From Lysobacter enzymogenes (GTDB lineage: Bacteria > Pseudomonadota > Gammaproteobacteria > Xanthomonadales > Xanthomonadaceae): DNA of 64,000 nucleotides. Under the pieces are notes generated by a model that searched no databases, had not been told where the DNA came from, and saw only the letters and a list, made by a program, of their open reading frames with translations. The position numbers were made by a program, and so were the translations under genes. Location of the stretch: positions 310,001 to 374,000 of the forward strand of contig NZ_CP067395.1 of assembly GCF_017355525.1 (NCBI RefSeq), read 5' to 3'. Positions 43,139-51,295 of this stretch are shown here, in pieces. Each line of letters opens with the position of its first letter. Position 1 is the stretch's first letter.

Positions 43139-43264
43139 GGCCCTCACCCCCAGCCCCTCCCCGGCCCGAGCGCAGGGCGCTCGGGCGTTCGGTGCTGCGC
43201 GAGCCGATGGCTCGCAAGCGCAGCCCCTCACCCCGCTTGCGGGAGAGGGGTTGGGGTGAGGGCC
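43139..43264. repeat. Composite repeat, family 3, copy 1
   Basis: About 125 bases in a noncoding gap, nearly identical in its middle to 61081-61191: GCGCTCGGGCGTTCGGTGCT, then GCGAGCC-ATGGCTCGCAAGC and AGCCCCTCACCCC. It includes inverted segments and a CCCTCACCCC/GGGGTGAGGG pair at its ends. Confidence 0.8.
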
Positions 43265-43309
43265 GTCCAGGACACAAATCGGTCATCCACCCCCTCTAGG
43301 CTGGGCAGG

Positions 43310-44527
43310 ATGAACATCCTGATGCTCTCGGACGTCTACTTCCCGCGGGTCAACGGCGTGTCGACCTCGATCCGCACCTTCGCCCAGTCGCTGGCGCGGA
43401 TGGGCCACGCCGTCACCCTGGTCGCGCCGGACTACGGCCCCGGCAGCGGCCAGGAACTGCACGACAGCGACGAGTTCGAGATCCTGCGCCTGCCGGCCCG
43501 GGTCATCTTCTTCGACCCCGAGGACCGCCTGATCCGCGCGCCCGAGGCGCGCCGGCTGCTGCCGCAACTGGCGCAGCGGCACTGGGACGTGATCCACATC
43601 CACACCCCGTTCCGCGCCCACAGCCTCGGCGTGAGCCTGGCCGAACAGACCGGCCGGCCGACGGTGGAGACGTACCACACCTATTTCGAGGAATACATCG
43701 GCCACTACCTGCCGTGGGCGCCGGTGGCGCTGCTGCGGCTGGTGGCGCGGCGGCTGTCGCGCACGCTCTGCCACGGCGTCGACCACCTCATCGTGCCGAC
43801 CGCGCAGATGACCGAAGTGCTCGATCGCTACGGCATCACCACGCCGTCGACGGTGCTGCCGACCGGCATCGACCTCAGCGAATTCGCCCACGGCGACGGC
43901 GCGCGCTTCCGCGCCGAACACGGCATCGAGGCGAACCGGCCGACGCTGGTGACGGTGAGCCGTCTGGCGGTGGAGAAGAACATCGCGTTCCTGTTGCAGG
44001 TGACGCGCCGGTTGATCGCCGATTTCCCCGATCTGATGTTCATCATCGCCGGCGAGGGGCCGGACGCGGAGCGGCTCAAGCGGCTGTCGAAGGAGTACGG
44101 ACTGGAGCGCAACGTGCGCTTCTTCGGCAATCTCGACCGGCGCACGACCTTGCTCGACGCCTACCGCGCCGGCGACGCCTTCGTGTTCGCCTCGCCGACC
44201 GAGACCCAGGGCCTGGTGCTGATCGAGGCGATGGCGCTGGGCGTGCCGATCGTCTCGACCGCGGTCATGGGCACCGCCACGGTCCTGCGCGACGCGCGCA
44301 GCGCGGTGGTCAGCGAGGAGAACGTCGAGGCCTTCGCCGCGCACGTGGCCGGCGTGCTGCGCTCGCCGGAGCTGCGCGCGCAGTTGTCCGCGGCCGGCCC
44401 GATCGACGCGCGCGGCTGGAGCACGCAAGGGCTGATGGAACAGGTGGTGGCGCTGTACCAGCGGCTGGCGCAGGCGGCGCCGCGCAAACTCGAAGCGACG
44501 CGGACGCAGGCGCAGACTGCGCGCTGA
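43310..44527 (+). CDS. Glycosyltransferase family 4 protein
   Basis: A 405-residue GT-B enzyme. The N-terminal domain starts MNILMLSDVYFPRVNGVSTS and continues with HIHTPFRAHSLGVSLAEQTG. The C-terminal donor-binding domain contains VTVSRLAVEKNIAFLLQ, MFIIAGEGPDAERLKRL, RNVRFFGNL and FVFASPTETQGLVLIEAMAL, the EX7E-like motif. It transfers a sugar from a nucleotide or lipid donor; close relatives include diacylglycerol glucosyl-/mannosyltransferases. Acceptor unknown. The ATG at 43310 has GGGCAGG directly before it, a short spacing. Confidence 0.88.
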   Translation: MNILMLSDVYFPRVNGVSTSIRTFAQSLARMGHAVTLVAPDYGPGSGQELHDSDEFEILRLPARVIFFDPEDRLIRAPEARRLLPQLAQRHWDVIHIHTPFRAHSLGVSLAEQTGRPTVETYHTYFEEYIGHYLPWAPVALLRLVARRLSRTLCHGVDHLIVPTAQMTEVLDRYGITTPSTVLPTGIDLSEFAHGDGARFRAEHGIEANRPTLVTVSRLAVEKNIAFLLQVTRRLIADFPDLMFIIAGEGPDAERLKRLSKEYGLERNVRFFGNLDRRTTLLDAYRAGDAFVFASPTETQGLVLIEAMALGVPIVSTAVMGTATVLRDARSAVVSEENVEAFAAHVAGVLRSPELRAQLSAAGPIDARGWSTQGLMEQVVALYQRLAQAAPRKLEATRTQAQTAR

Positions 44528-44536
44528 GCGCATCGC

Positions 44537-44613
44537 AGGCCTTTAGGTCCGACGCTCCGCGATCCGATCGCCGCGGTCCAGAATTAAAGCCTCGGACCCG
44601 AAGGCCCGCCCAC
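44537..44613. repeat. REP-like element, family 2
   Basis: Inverted arms AGGCCTTTAGGTCCGACGCT (44537-44556) and CGGACCCGAAGGCCCGCC (about 44592-44609) between the GT4 and MFS genes, which are convergent. Confidence 0.75.
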
Positions 44614-44622
44614 ACAGAACGT

Positions 44623-46212
44623 TCAAACCGCGGCCGCCGGCGCGACCCGCACCCGCGCCGCCAGCGCGAGCCCCAGCAAGGCCAGCGCGAACGCGATCGC
44701 GAACCCGCACACATAAGCCAGCGTGTGCGAACGCGTCAGCAGCGCCGCGAACAGCGAGCCGCCGAGCGCCAGCGCGGTCGCGGTGTAGATAGCATCGCCG
44801 AGGTGCAAGGCCGAAGAATTGCGGCCCTGTTCCTGCGGCGGCGACAGCTCCAGCATCAGCACCGACAGGGTCGGGTAGATCAGGCCCATGCCCAGTCCCG
44901 ACACGATCCAGCCGGCGATGCCGAGCGCGATCGGCGCGTGCGCCAAGGCCAGCGCCGCGACCGCGGCCACGCCGAGCGCGATCATCGCCATGCCGGCCTG
45001 CAGATAACGCCACGGCCGGCGCGCATGCGCGCTGCGGCCGCGCAGCCACGAGCCGGTCGACCAGCCGATCGCGCCGAGGGTCACCACCGCGCCGGCCCAG
45101 GTCGGCGACAGCCCGCGTTCGGACGACAGCAGCAGCGGGATATACGCCTCGGTGAGGAAATACGCGCCGGCGGCGATGCCGCGCAGCGAGACCACGGCCG
45201 GCAGGCCGCGCGCCGCGCGCAGGGCGCCGGGCGGCAGCAGCCGCGATGCGGCCAGGACCAAGGCCGCGGCGGCCGGCAGCAGCCACGCCAGCGCGACCGC
45301 GCCGCGCTGCTGGCCGCCGTAGTGCAGCGCCAGCAGGCTGGCGGTGGCCAGCAGCGCCCACGGCAGGCGCAGCGCGTCGCCGGGGCGCCGCGGTTCGGCC
45401 GTCGCCACCGGGCCCAGACCGCGCAGCGCCGGCAACACCCAGCACGCGGCCAGCGCCGCGACCGCCGGCACCGCCAGAAACACCCAGCGCCAGCCGGCGT
45501 GTTCGACGATGGCGCCGCCGATCGCCGGGCCGATCACCGCCGGCAGCACCCAGGCGGCTGCGAACGCGGCGAAGATCTTGACCCGCAGCGCCGGCGGATA
45601 GACCCGCCCGACCACTACGTACAGCGCGACCGAGATCAGCCCGCCGCCGAAGCCCTGGATCACCCGGCCGGCGACCAGCCAAGCCATCGACGGCGCCAGC
45701 CCGGCCACGACCAGGCCGACCGCGAACCAGGCGATGCCGTGGCGCAGCGGCGCGGCCGGTCCGCGCGCATCGGCCCAACGCCCGGCGGCGACCATGCCGA
45801 CCACGCTGGCGGCGAGGGTGCCGGCGAACGCCAGCGCGTACAGCGCGAGGCCGTCGAGCGCGCGCGCCACGGTCGGCATCGCCGTGGTCACCGCCAGCGC
45901 TTCGAAAGCGACCAGGGAGACCAGTGCGACCGCGCCGGCGGTGAGGCCGCGGTAGCGCGGCGCGAACAGGCGGTCGTCGGCTGCGGCACCGCCTCGCACG
46001 GACGCTCCCACCCCGGCCGGTCCGCTCCGCAGCGCCAGCATAGGTTCGTCGGGGACCGGGGTGGAAACGTCCGCGCCAGGCGGCGCGGCGGCGATGCGGT
46101 CGGGAGAGCCTTCGGCGCCGCAGCCCTGCGACCCGATCACCTGGCCCATCGGCTCCGAAGGCTCTCCCGACCGCACCCGCGCGCCGGACGCGTCGCCGCT
46201 GCGCTCGCTCAT
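44623..46212 (-). CDS. MFS drug-efflux-type transporter
   Basis: A 529-residue DHA-type MFS protein. The membrane part starts near residue 90 (LTAGAVALVSLVAFEALAVT) and includes AGRWADARGPAAPLRHG, GRVIQGFGGGLISVALYVVV (motif C-like region) and about 12-14 segments. The ATG at 46212 overlaps the stop of the oxidoreductase gene (ATGA), indicating translational coupling in a SoxR-controlled operon. The first 57 residues encoded before the ATG at 46041 contain a perfect 20-base inverted repeat, so a shorter start at 46041 is possible. Probable export of a redox-active compound. Confidence 0.82.
   Translation of the reverse strand: MSERSGDASGARVRSGEPSEPMGQVIGSQGCGAEGSPDRIAAAPPGADVSTPVPDEPMLALRSGPAGVGASVRGGAAADDRLFAPRYRGLTAGAVALVSLVAFEALAVTTAMPTVARALDGLALYALAFAGTLAASVVGMVAAGRWADARGPAAPLRHGIAWFAVGLVVAGLAPSMAWLVAGRVIQGFGGGLISVALYVVVGRVYPPALRVKIFAAFAAAWVLPAVIGPAIGGAIVEHAGWRWVFLAVPAVAALAACWVLPALRGLGPVATAEPRRPGDALRLPWALLATASLLALHYGGQQRGAVALAWLLPAAAALVLAASRLLPPGALRAARGLPAVVSLRGIAAGAYFLTEAYIPLLLSSERGLSPTWAGAVVTLGAIGWSTGSWLRGRSAHARRPWRYLQAGMAMIALGVAAVAALALAHAPIALGIAGWIVSGLGMGLIYPTLSVLMLELSPPQEQGRNSSALHLGDAIYTATALALGGSLFAALLTRSHTLAYVCGFAIAFALALLGLALAARVRVAPAAAV
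46096..46174. repeat. Perfect inverted repeat inside the MFS N-terminal coding region
   Basis: 20-base arms GCGGTCGGGAGAGCCTTCGG (46096-46115) and its exact complement (46155-46174) around 39 bases. It lies within codons 13-39 of the long form of the MFS gene. Confidence 0.9.
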
Positions 46213-47210
46213 GCGCTCAGCCTCAGCAGCGACAGCGGCATGGCCTCGTACACCATCAGCACGACCTTGCCGCGCGCCGGGCCGCGTTCGACCGCGCGGT
46301 GCGCTTCGGCGGCGCGGGTCAGCGGGAACATTTCGCGCACCGGCACCATCAGGCCGTGGCGCTGGTGCATCGCCAGCAGTTCGGCCAGGCGTTCGCGGCT
46401 GCGCTGGCTGCGCAGTTCGGCCAGGCCATAGCGGCGCGACAGGCTCAGCGCGCGCTGCGGCGCGGCCAATCGCAGCCATGGCGCGAAATCCTCGCGGCCG
46501 CAGGCGTCGAACAGCGCGTCGATGCCGTCCGGCGCCAGCGCGCGCGCCTGTTCGACGCCGGCGGCGCCGGCATCGACCGGCTGCGCGCCGAGCGTGCGCA
46601 GGTAATCGTGATCGGCCGCGGCGGCGCTGCCGATCACCCGCGCGCCCCACGCCACCGCCAGTTGCACCGCCACGCAGCCCAGCGCGCCGGCGGCGCCGTG
46701 GACCAGCACGGTCTGGCCGGCGGCGAGGCCGAGCTGGCGCAGCGCGGCGTGCGCGGTCTGGCCGGTCGAGGGCAGGGCGCCGGCGACCGCCCAGGTCATG
46801 GTGTGCGGCTTGCGCACGGCCTGTTCGGCCGGCACGGTCAGCGCTTCGGCGTAGCTCATCGCCGCGGCCCAGCCCATCACTTCGTCGCCGACCGCGAACT
46901 CGTCGACGCCGGCGCCGACCTGGTCGACCACGCCGGCGAACTCATTGCCGAGCCGGCGCGGAAAGCGCGCGCGGGCGCCGCCGTCGCGGGCGCCCAGGCC
47001 GCTGCGCACGGCGATGTCGCTGGGCCGCACGCCGGCCGCGCGCACCCGCACGCGGATCTCGCCGGGCCCGGCCTGCGGCATCGGCAGATCGATCGCGCGC
47101 AGCACTTCGGCTGCGCCGTAACGGTCGAACACCACGGCTTTGACGCGGGAGCTCGCGTCCGCGGCGGAGGAGGATTCGTTCGCGGTCGTGCGGTTGCGCT
47201 GCGAGGCCAT
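46209..47210 (-). CDS. Quinone-oxidoreductase-like (MDR) NADP-dependent dehydrogenase
   Basis: A 333-residue zinc-independent MDR-family protein: GNEFAGVVDQVGAGVDEFAVGDEVMG (in part), TVLVHGAAGALGCVAVQLAV (NADPH-binding AxxGxxG-like motif) and C-terminal GKVVLMV. No catalytic zinc cysteines, typical of QOR relatives that reduce quinones. The promoter upstream is of SoxR type; the MFS gene follows in an ATGA overlap. Together they suggest detoxification of redox-cycling compounds. Confidence 0.88.
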   Translation of the reverse strand: MASQRNRTTANESSSAADASSRVKAVVFDRYGAAEVLRAIDLPMPQAGPGEIRVRVRAAGVRPSDIAVRSGLGARDGGARARFPRRLGNEFAGVVDQVGAGVDEFAVGDEVMGWAAAMSYAEALTVPAEQAVRKPHTMTWAVAGALPSTGQTAHAALRQLGLAAGQTVLVHGAAGALGCVAVQLAVAWGARVIGSAAAADHDYLRTLGAQPVDAGAAGVEQARALAPDGIDALFDACGREDFAPWLRLAAPQRALSLSRRYGLAELRSQRSRERLAELLAMHQRHGLMVPVREMFPLTRAAEAHRAVERGPARGKVVLMVYEAMPLSLLRLSA

Positions 47211-47239
47211 GAACTTGACGCCTTGAGGAGACCGGGCGC

Positions 47240-47270
47240 AGCATAGAACCTTGACTTAAGTTGAGGTCAA
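47240..47270 (-). promoter_or_regulatory. SoxR-type promoter with 19-base spacer
   Basis: On the minus strand: TTGACC (-35, 47265-47270), 19 bases, TATGCT (-10, 47240-47245). The spacer contains a soxbox-like palindrome: on the plus strand CCTTGACTTAAGTTGAGG (47249-47266). Overlong 19-base spacers and this palindrome are hallmarks of SoxR-activated promoters. It drives the oxidoreductase-MFS pair; soxR itself is divergent. Confidence 0.9.
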
Positions 47271-47331
47271 GGGGTTGCGCGCGATCCGTGCGCGGTTTTT
47301 TGCCGCAGCCCCGGCCCGGAGCGAAGCGAGC

Positions 47332-47820
47332 ATGAGCGTGGCGAGCGAACTGAGCGTGGGACAGGTGGCCGAGCGTTCCGGCGTGGCGGTGTCGGCGCTG
47401 CATTTCTACGAGGCCAAGGGCCTGATCCACAGCGTACGCACCGCCGGCAACCAGCGCCGCTACAGCCGCGACACCTTGCGCCGCATCGCGGTGATCCGTG
47501 TCGCCCAGCGCGTCGGCATGCCGCTGGCGACGATCCGCGAAGCGCTCGACACCTTGCCCGATTCGCGCGTGCCGACGCGCGCGGACTGGAGCCGGCTGTC
47601 GGCGGCGTGGAGGGACGAATTGGAGCAGCGCATCGCCCACTTGAGCTTGATGCGCGACACCCTGGACCAATGCATCGGCTGCGGCTGCCTGTCGCTGGAC
47701 CGCTGCCGGCTGGCCAATCCGGAGGACGCGCTCGGCGATCAGGGCGCGGGCGCGCAGCGCTGGGCGACGGCGTTGCAGGAGAGCCGCGGGCGGCGCGGCG
47801 CGAAGCGCTCGCGCGAGTGA
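47332..47820 (+). CDS. soxR: Redox-sensitive MerR-family activator SoxR
   Basis: A 162-residue MerR-family regulator with the N-terminal winged helix (LSVGQVAERSGVAVSALHFY), the helix linker and a C-terminal cluster motif CIGCGCLSLDRC: Cys114, Cys117, Cys119, Cys125 (CX2CXCX5C) that holds the [2Fe-2S] centre. Oxidation turns on target promoters. It is divergent from an oxidoreductase-MFS operon with a SoxR-type promoter. No soxS is expected outside enterics. The ATG at 47332 has GGAG about 12 bases upstream. Confidence 0.95.
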   Translation: MSVASELSVGQVAERSGVAVSALHFYEAKGLIHSVRTAGNQRRYSRDTLRRIAVIRVAQRVGMPLATIREALDTLPDSRVPTRADWSRLSAAWRDELEQRIAHLSLMRDTLDQCIGCGCLSLDRCRLANPEDALGDQGAGAQRWATALQESRGRRGAKRSRE

Positions 47821-47884
47821 GGTTCGTGCCCGTTCGCCGCGCAACCCGTACCATAGGCGCCCTCCCTCCCAACCCGGTTCCGCC

Positions 47885-48394
47885 ATGACCGTTTCGATGT
47901 ACTCCACCAGCGTCCCGGTGCTGCAACAGCTGCTCGGCAGCCTGTCGGCGATCCTCGCCCGCACCCAGGCCCACGCGGCCGAACGCAAGATCGACGCCGA
48001 CGCCTACCTGCAGGCGCGGCTGTTCCCCGACATGTTCCCGCTGCTGCGCCAGGTGCAGATCGCCTGCGACTTCGCCAAGGGCATCGGCGCGCGCCTGGCC
48101 GACGTGGCGGTGCCGGTCTACGACGACAGCGAGCGCAGCTTCGACGAATTGCAGGCACTGATCGCCAAGACCCGCGCCTTCCTCGAAAGCCTGGAACCGG
48201 CGCTGTTCGAAGGCGCCGAAGACCGCGAGATCGTGCTGCGCCCGGGCACGCCGAAGGAGCGCCGCTTCAACGGCCGCGACTATCTCGTCCACTACGGCCT
48301 GCCGCAGTTCTTCTTCCACGCCAGCACGACCTACGCGATCCTGCGCAGCAACGGCGTGGAGATCGGCAAGCGCGATTTCATGGGCCAGTACTGA
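47885..48394 (+). CDS. DUF1993-family protein
   Basis: A 169-residue protein matching DUF1993: MYSTSVPVLQQLLGSLSAIL, ARLFPDMFPLLRQVQIACDF and a C-terminal YLVHYGLPQFFFHASTTYAI. The fold is a four-helix bundle like DinB relatives. Function unknown. It follows soxR by 64 bases and is followed by a good terminator, so it may be cotranscribed with soxR or have its own promoter. Confidence 0.8.
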   Translation: MTVSMYSTSVPVLQQLLGSLSAILARTQAHAAERKIDADAYLQARLFPDMFPLLRQVQIACDFAKGIGARLADVAVPVYDDSERSFDELQALIAKTRAFLESLEPALFEGAEDREIVLRPGTPKERRFNGRDYLVHYGLPQFFFHASTTYAILRSNGVEIGKRDFMGQY

Positions 48395-48422
48395 GCCGCC
48401 GGATCCGCTTGCGGCACGTTCG

Positions 48423-48452
48423 AAAAAGCCCGCTTCGGCGGGCTTTTTCTTT
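48423..48452 (+). terminator. Rho-independent terminator after DUF1993 gene
   Basis: A perfect AAAAAGCCCGC-TTCG-GCGGGCTTTTT hairpin with a UUCG tetraloop and T-rich tail, about 28 bases after the stop codon. The A-run on the other arm allows bidirectional use. Confidence 0.92.
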
Positions 48453-48893
48453 GCCTGCGATCCGGCGCGCGACGGACCCGCGCGAGGGCCCTCGGCCCGG
48501 CGCTTTCGCAGCCTTCAGCCCCGATGCCCGCGCTGCGGGAGGGGCTTCAGGCCCGCCGCTTTCGTCTGCGCTCGCCGCGCATCCGCGCGGCCGCGCTGCA
48601 ACGGATCTCTCGCCCGATCCAGCGCTCGCGCACACGCCGGCCGCCGTCGAATCCGCATCGCTGCGCAAGCCGAAAAAACTCGACGAAACGACGATTTTTT
48701 CGACCGCGTTCGCGTCGGGTCTCGGCCCCTGCGACGCCCTCTTGCGATCATGTTCTCCCGTTGGCGACAGGCGCTCGCGAACGGCTCCGGAACCCGCCAG
48801 GACCGCCCGCATCCGCGTTCGAAAACGCGAGCCGCGCAAGGACGCGCGGTCCGGAATCCATCTTCGCGCCCCATCCAACCAGAAGGAATTGGC
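48453..48893. other. Intergenic region with REP-like family 2 element and AT-rich inverted repeat
   Basis: About 440 bases before the exported Ig-like protein. A family 2 element lies at 48501-48565. An AT-rich imperfect inverted repeat (CGAAAAAACTCG against ACGATTTTTTCG) lies at 48671-48702, an unusual composition in this genome. No gene recognised. Confidence 0.5.
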
Positions 48894-49460
48894 ATGCCGT
48901 ACAAGAGTATCCAGGGGCCCCTCGCGTTGAGCCTTGCGCTGATCGCGCTGGGAGCGGGCGCGATCGGTGCCCCGCAATCGAACGACGGGCTGATCGGTCT
49001 GTCCCTCAGCCAGGTTGTCTCGGCCGCGTCGCAGCAGGCGCGAACCGACGCGGACGACCGCGACGCCGACCGCGCGCGTTTCCAGCGCGCGCTGGCGCTG
49101 CGCGAACGCGATCCGGCCTTGGCGCCGATCGCGCGCGAACTGGCGCGGCTGCGCCGTTTCGAACCGCTGCGCGCGGGCGACGTGGTGACCCACAGCGTCG
49201 ACGGCCGCGATTCGACCATCGTGTTGCGCGGCGAAGTCGGCAACGGCGCGCCGCTGCGCTACAGCCTGGCCCAGGCGCCGCGCCACGGCCGGGTCACGAT
49301 CGAACGCGACCGCGCGACCTACCGGCCCGATCCGGGTTTCGCCGGCGTCGACACCTACACCTATCGGGTGCAGGCAGGCGGCGAAAGCGCCGAGGCGGTG
49401 GTCGCGGTGACCGCGATCCGCGCGCGCGCGCTGCCGGCGACGGCTGCGGCGGCCTTGTAA
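48894..49460 (+). CDS. Small exported protein with cadherin/Ig-like C-terminal domain
   Basis: A 188-residue protein: signal peptide with LALSLALIALGAGAIGA, a helical part (about 35-90), then a domain like the Big_9/tandem-95 repeat: LRGEVGNGAPLRYSLAQAPR, HGRVTIERDRATYRPDPGFA, GVDTYTYRVQAGGESAEAVV. The same type of domain (HGTA...YxPxxxFxGxDSFTYTA) is found in the large autotransporter 5 kb away. Extracellular or periplasmic adhesion is possible. The ATG at 48894 has AAGGAATT upstream. Confidence 0.7.
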   Translation: MPYKSIQGPLALSLALIALGAGAIGAPQSNDGLIGLSLSQVVSAASQQARTDADDRDADRARFQRALALRERDPALAPIARELARLRRFEPLRAGDVVTHSVDGRDSTIVLRGEVGNGAPLRYSLAQAPRHGRVTIERDRATYRPDPGFAGVDTYTYRVQAGGESAEAVVAVTAIRARALPATAAAAL

Positions 49461-50326
49461 GCGCCGCGCGCAGGTTCAGGGGTTTTCGGCGCCGCCGTGC
49501 AATGCGGCGGCGCCAGCGGGTACCCCGCGGGTGCGGGGTAGGGGACGGCTCCCGGCGCAAGGCGCGCGAGCCGCTGCCGCCGTCGCGGCGCGCCTTGCGC
49601 GCTGGCGCGGACGCTCCGCCGGCCGTCTCGTCGTGGTGACGGCCGGGCCGGGCGCGTGCGCAGTCGTCGCCGGGCGCGGCGACGGCGGCAGTCCCTGGTA
49701 TCGGCCGGCCGCGGCGTGCGCAGACGCATCGATCTGCGCCGTCGCGGCCGGCGCGAGCCGAATCGAGCCGAATCGAGCCGAATCGAGCCGAATCGAGCCG
49801 AATCGAGCAGGCGCGCGGCGACGCGCGCGCGGCGAACGCGATGCCGGCGCCGAACCCGCGGCGTCGCGCACACAAGAATCCTCGTCAGTGAGGAAGCAGG
49901 GCGGGCAGGGACGCCCGCGTCATCGTCGGCTCCGGCCGCCGCGCCGCACTGGGCGCGGCGTGGCGGCCGGGGCCGGGCGATGGATCGCGCGGCGCGCCGT
50001 GGCGTAGCGCCCGCGCTGTCGCGCTGCGGCCGCTTGCGCCGCGATGTTTCCGCCCGGCGCTCGAACTCGATGGCCGGGCGCGATGCGAGAGCTCGATCGC
50101 GCGGCCCGCGCTTCGGCGCCGATGTTCGGCCCCGACTTGACGGCCGACGTTTCGGCTCCGTCCTCCGCGCTCGCTGTCGCAGTTTCGAATCCGGCAAACG
50201 CCGGCAAATGTCGGCGAATCCGCAACGCCGCCGGTCGGCCGAAGCGAGCGCCCTCGCATCCGGGGCTTGCATCCGCGCGCCGTCGCGGAGAGGATGCGGC
50301 CTCGGCTTTCGGGGAGGCCCGCATCG
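49461..50326. other. Long intergenic region with 10-base minisatellite
   Basis: About 865 bases without a credible gene; open frames are Arg/Ala-rich shadows. Contains the GAGCCGAATC tandem array at 49755-49808 and otherwise nothing I recognise. Confidence 0.45.
49755..49808. repeat. 10-base tandem repeat
   Basis: Five perfect copies of GAGCCGAATC and a partial sixth. The unit length equals about one helical turn. Confidence 0.95.
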
Positions 50327-50620
50327 ATGGATTTGCTGACGCTCGACCATTTCGCTCCGCACGTGAACGAAACCTACGCCGCCCAGATCAACGACGGCGA
50401 AGTGCCGTTCGTGCTGGTCGAAGCGCGCGCGCTGGGCACCAGCCCGCAGCCGATGGCGGCGCGCGCGCCGTTCTCGCTGCTGTTCCGCAACGGCTCCTCG
50501 TTCCTGTTTCCGCAGCAGATCTATCTGATGCGCCACGCCTCGATCGGCGAGGTCGGCATCTTCCTGGTCCCGGTCGCGCGCGAGCGCGAGGGCTTCCTGT
50601 ACCAGGCCGTGTTCAACTGA
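50327..50620 (+). CDS. DUF6916-family protein
   Basis: A 97-residue protein: MDLLTLDHFAPHVNETYAAQ, PFSLLFRNGSSFLFPQQIYL and GEVGIFLVPVAREREG. It fits the small DUF6916 family that often accompanies tail-collar proteins; function unknown. GGGGAGG lies about 8 bases before the ATG at 50327, which starts the conserved region. The 3' end faces the GNAT gene. Confidence 0.7.
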   Translation: MDLLTLDHFAPHVNETYAAQINDGEVPFVLVEARALGTSPQPMAARAPFSLLFRNGSSFLFPQQIYLMRHASIGEVGIFLVPVAREREGFLYQAVFN

Positions 50621-50725
50621 AGCCGGCGCGGCGGCCGTGCGCCGCCTTCGCGCCGCCGCGCAGCGCGCAGCCTGTGTCATCGGCCTGCGCTGGCGCGCTG
50701 CATCCCGCCGCGTCGCGGCGGGAAT

Positions 50726-51295
50726 TCAACGCAAATCCGCTTCCCAGCGCATCAACGCGTGCGTCGGCAGGGTTTCGGCCACGGCGAATCCCAGCCGCTC
50801 GTACAGACGGCGCGCGCCGTGGTTGCCGTGCTCCACGTGCAGGCGCATGCCGCGTCCGCGCGCGTGGGCCTCGTCCTGGGCCCAGCGGATCAGCGCGCCG
50901 CCGAGGCCGTCGCCGCGCATCGCCGCGTCCAGGGTGATGTCGATCAACAGGTGCTCGGGCGCGTTGCGCTGCAGGTAGATGCGGCCGGCCGGGACGCCGT
51001 CGCGTTCCACCACCAGGAAATCGGCGCGTTCGTAATGGCGCACGTAGTGCAGGTGCTGCATCGCGAACTGCTGGTCGAGGAACGCCGCCAGCGCTTGCGG
51101 CGGCCAGCCCATCGGCGCGAACTCGTGCGCGCGCAGTTGCCGGTACAGCGCGCGCAGCCAGCCGATGTCGGCGTCGACCGCGTGGCGCAAACCGATCCCG
51201 CGCCCCTCCAGGAGCGCGGGAAGGTCCAGGTGGCCGGCGCGCGGCGGCGGGAACGCCAGCGCGGGCGGCTGCGGAATCGCGGCGTGCATGTTCAT
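50726..51295 (-). CDS. GNAT-family N-acetyltransferase in tail-collar cluster
   Basis: A 189-residue GNAT: LRHAVDADIGWLRALYRQLR, LLIDITLDAAMRGDGLGGAL (motif A) and HVEHGNHGARRLYERLGF. The ATG at 51295 overlaps the stop of collar gene 3 (ATGA), indicating translational coupling. The substrate is probably a protein or small molecule linked to the tail-collar products. An alternative ATG lies two codons downstream. Confidence 0.82.
   Translation of the reverse strand: MNMHAAIPQPPALAFPPPRAGHLDLPALLEGRGIGLRHAVDADIGWLRALYRQLRAHEFAPMGWPPQALAAFLDQQFAMQHLHYVRHYERADFLVVERDGVPAGRIYLQRNAPEHLLIDITLDAAMRGDGLGGALIRWAQDEAHARGRGMRLHVEHGNHGARRLYERLGFAVAETLPTHALMRWEADLR

Noticed and set aside
43079..43309. N-terminal extension of the GT4 glycosyltransferase
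   Set aside because: It would translate the composite repeat; the family's first beta strand begins at the ATG at 43310.
49461..50326. Open frame spanning the 10-base repeat array
   Set aside because: It would encode a repetitive Arg/Glu/Ser peptide; the unit length of 10 is not a multiple of 3 and all frames are open, so it is a repeat artefact.
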